DNA from: an uncultured bacterium
Lineage (GTDB): Bacteria; Actinomycetota; Coriobacteriia; Coriobacteriales; Coriobacteriaceae
Length of the DNA stretch: 5,261 nt
Direction of reading: 5' to 3'
Assembly: GCA_905215205.1 (NCBI GenBank)
Contig: CAJMPK010000110.1
Coordinates: 1-5,261 of the forward strand
Below, in pieces: positions 4,896 to 5,261 of the stretch. Below the pieces are notes generated by a model. That model made no database searches. It saw only the letters and a list, made by a program, of their open reading frames with translations, and had not been told where the DNA came from. Numbering within the stretch: the stretch's first letter is position 1; the number at the start of each line of letters is the position of its first letter. The position numbers and the translations under genes were made by a program.

Positions 4896-5261
4896 GTGGC
4901 AACGATGGACAAGAAAAATGTCTCAATGAATGATGTGGCGATTGCCGCTGGTGTTTCTCTCAAGACGGTGTCGCGCGTGATCAACGAGCCCGATAGCGTG
5001 CGCGAGTCGACACGCGATAAGGTCCATGCGGCCATGGAGGCGCTCGGGTTTCGAGCCAACTTTGCCGCGCGTTCGCTCAAGTTGGGCCGTTACGGGTGCA
5101 TCGGCGTCGTGCTGTTCCACTTGTCGGGCGGTGCCGTGGACATGATCGACGGTATCGCCGATGCCGCCGAAGAGCGAGGCTTTGCTCTTACGATGATCAA
5201 AAAGCGGGCGGGGGAGAAGATGACCCTTGCCGAAGCGGCGCGTAGGATGTCGCAGCTTCCC
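4896..5261 (+). CDS. LacI-family transcriptional regulator, N-terminal part (3' truncated)
   Basis: 122 codons run to the window end with no stop. The product begins (M)ATMDKKNVSMNDVAIAAGVS with GTG read as Met. Residues 10-30 form the LacI helix-turn-helix, S-M-N-D-V-A-x-x-A-G-V-S-L-K-T-V-S-R-V-I-N, with recognition-helix positions Leu22-Lys23. The hinge helix follows at about 54-63 (ANFAARSLKL), then the start of the periplasmic-binding-protein-like effector domain (GCIGVVL, then IDGIADAAEERGFALTMI). Members are about 330-350 residues, so roughly a third is present. It is transcribed divergently from lacE with the palindromic operator between them, which makes it the likely local repressor responding to lactose or a derived sugar. 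Alternatively it could be a more general CcpA-like regulator. Start chosen from the ribosome binding site spacing; ATG 4905 is the alternative and loses three residues. Confidence 0.88.
   Translation, partial: MATMDKKNVSMNDVAIAAGVSLKTVSRVINEPDSVRESTRDKVHAAMEALGFRANFAARSLKLGRYGCIGVVLFHLSGGAVDMIDGIADAAEERGFALTMIKKRAGEKMTLAEAARRMSQLP

Noticed and set aside
4853..5120. Minus-strand open frames opposite the LacI-family gene
   Set aside because: The plus-strand frame has a clear LacI helix-turn-helix and hinge, while the antisense frames have no recognisable features.

Overview
The window looks like a chromosomal segment of a GC-rich gut-type bacterium that imports sugars through the phosphotransferase system (PTS). 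The lactose PTS proteins read like those of Lactobacillales, but the codons are GC-rich with G/C-biased third positions. An actinobacterial Coriobacteriia member such as Collinsella is my best guess; this is inference from style, not a database match.

Layout from left to right. At 1-308 (+) is the C-terminal part of a DeoR/GlpR-family sugar-phosphate-sensing regulator, cut by the window edge. Convergent to it, on the minus strand, is a compact type II toxin-antitoxin operon: a Phd/YefM-like antitoxin (968-702) followed by a RelE/ParE-like toxin (712-407) whose start overlaps the antitoxin stop. Its base composition is visibly more AT-rich than its neighbours. Between about 1035 and 1258 lies the most unusual part of the window: three consecutive inverted repeats built from one 15-nt word. 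The word occurs six times in alternating orientation at an almost exact 40-nt period, and every stem encloses a 25-nt loop. A strong intrinsic terminator (1271-1323) follows, serving the minus-strand genes to its right.

The main functional unit is a two-gene lactose operon on the minus strand: lacE (4621-2843, lactose-type PTS EIICB) then lacG (2767-1346, 6-phospho-beta-galactosidase). LacE would bring lactose in as lactose 6-phosphate and LacG would hydrolyse it to glucose and galactose 6-phosphate. No EIIA (LacF) and no tagatose-6-phosphate genes are present, so these must be encoded elsewhere. Divergently transcribed is the start of a LacI-family regulator gene (4896-5261, runs off the window).

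The divergent intergenic region holds a perfect 24-bp palindrome with a central CpG (4723-4746) and a repeated half-site 23 bp away. The palindrome is probably the operator through which the LacI-type protein, or a CcpA-like relative, controls lacEG. Control by a LacI-type protein rather than the DeoR-type LacR or BglG-type LacT of classical Gram-positive lac operons is a modest departure from the usual arrangement.
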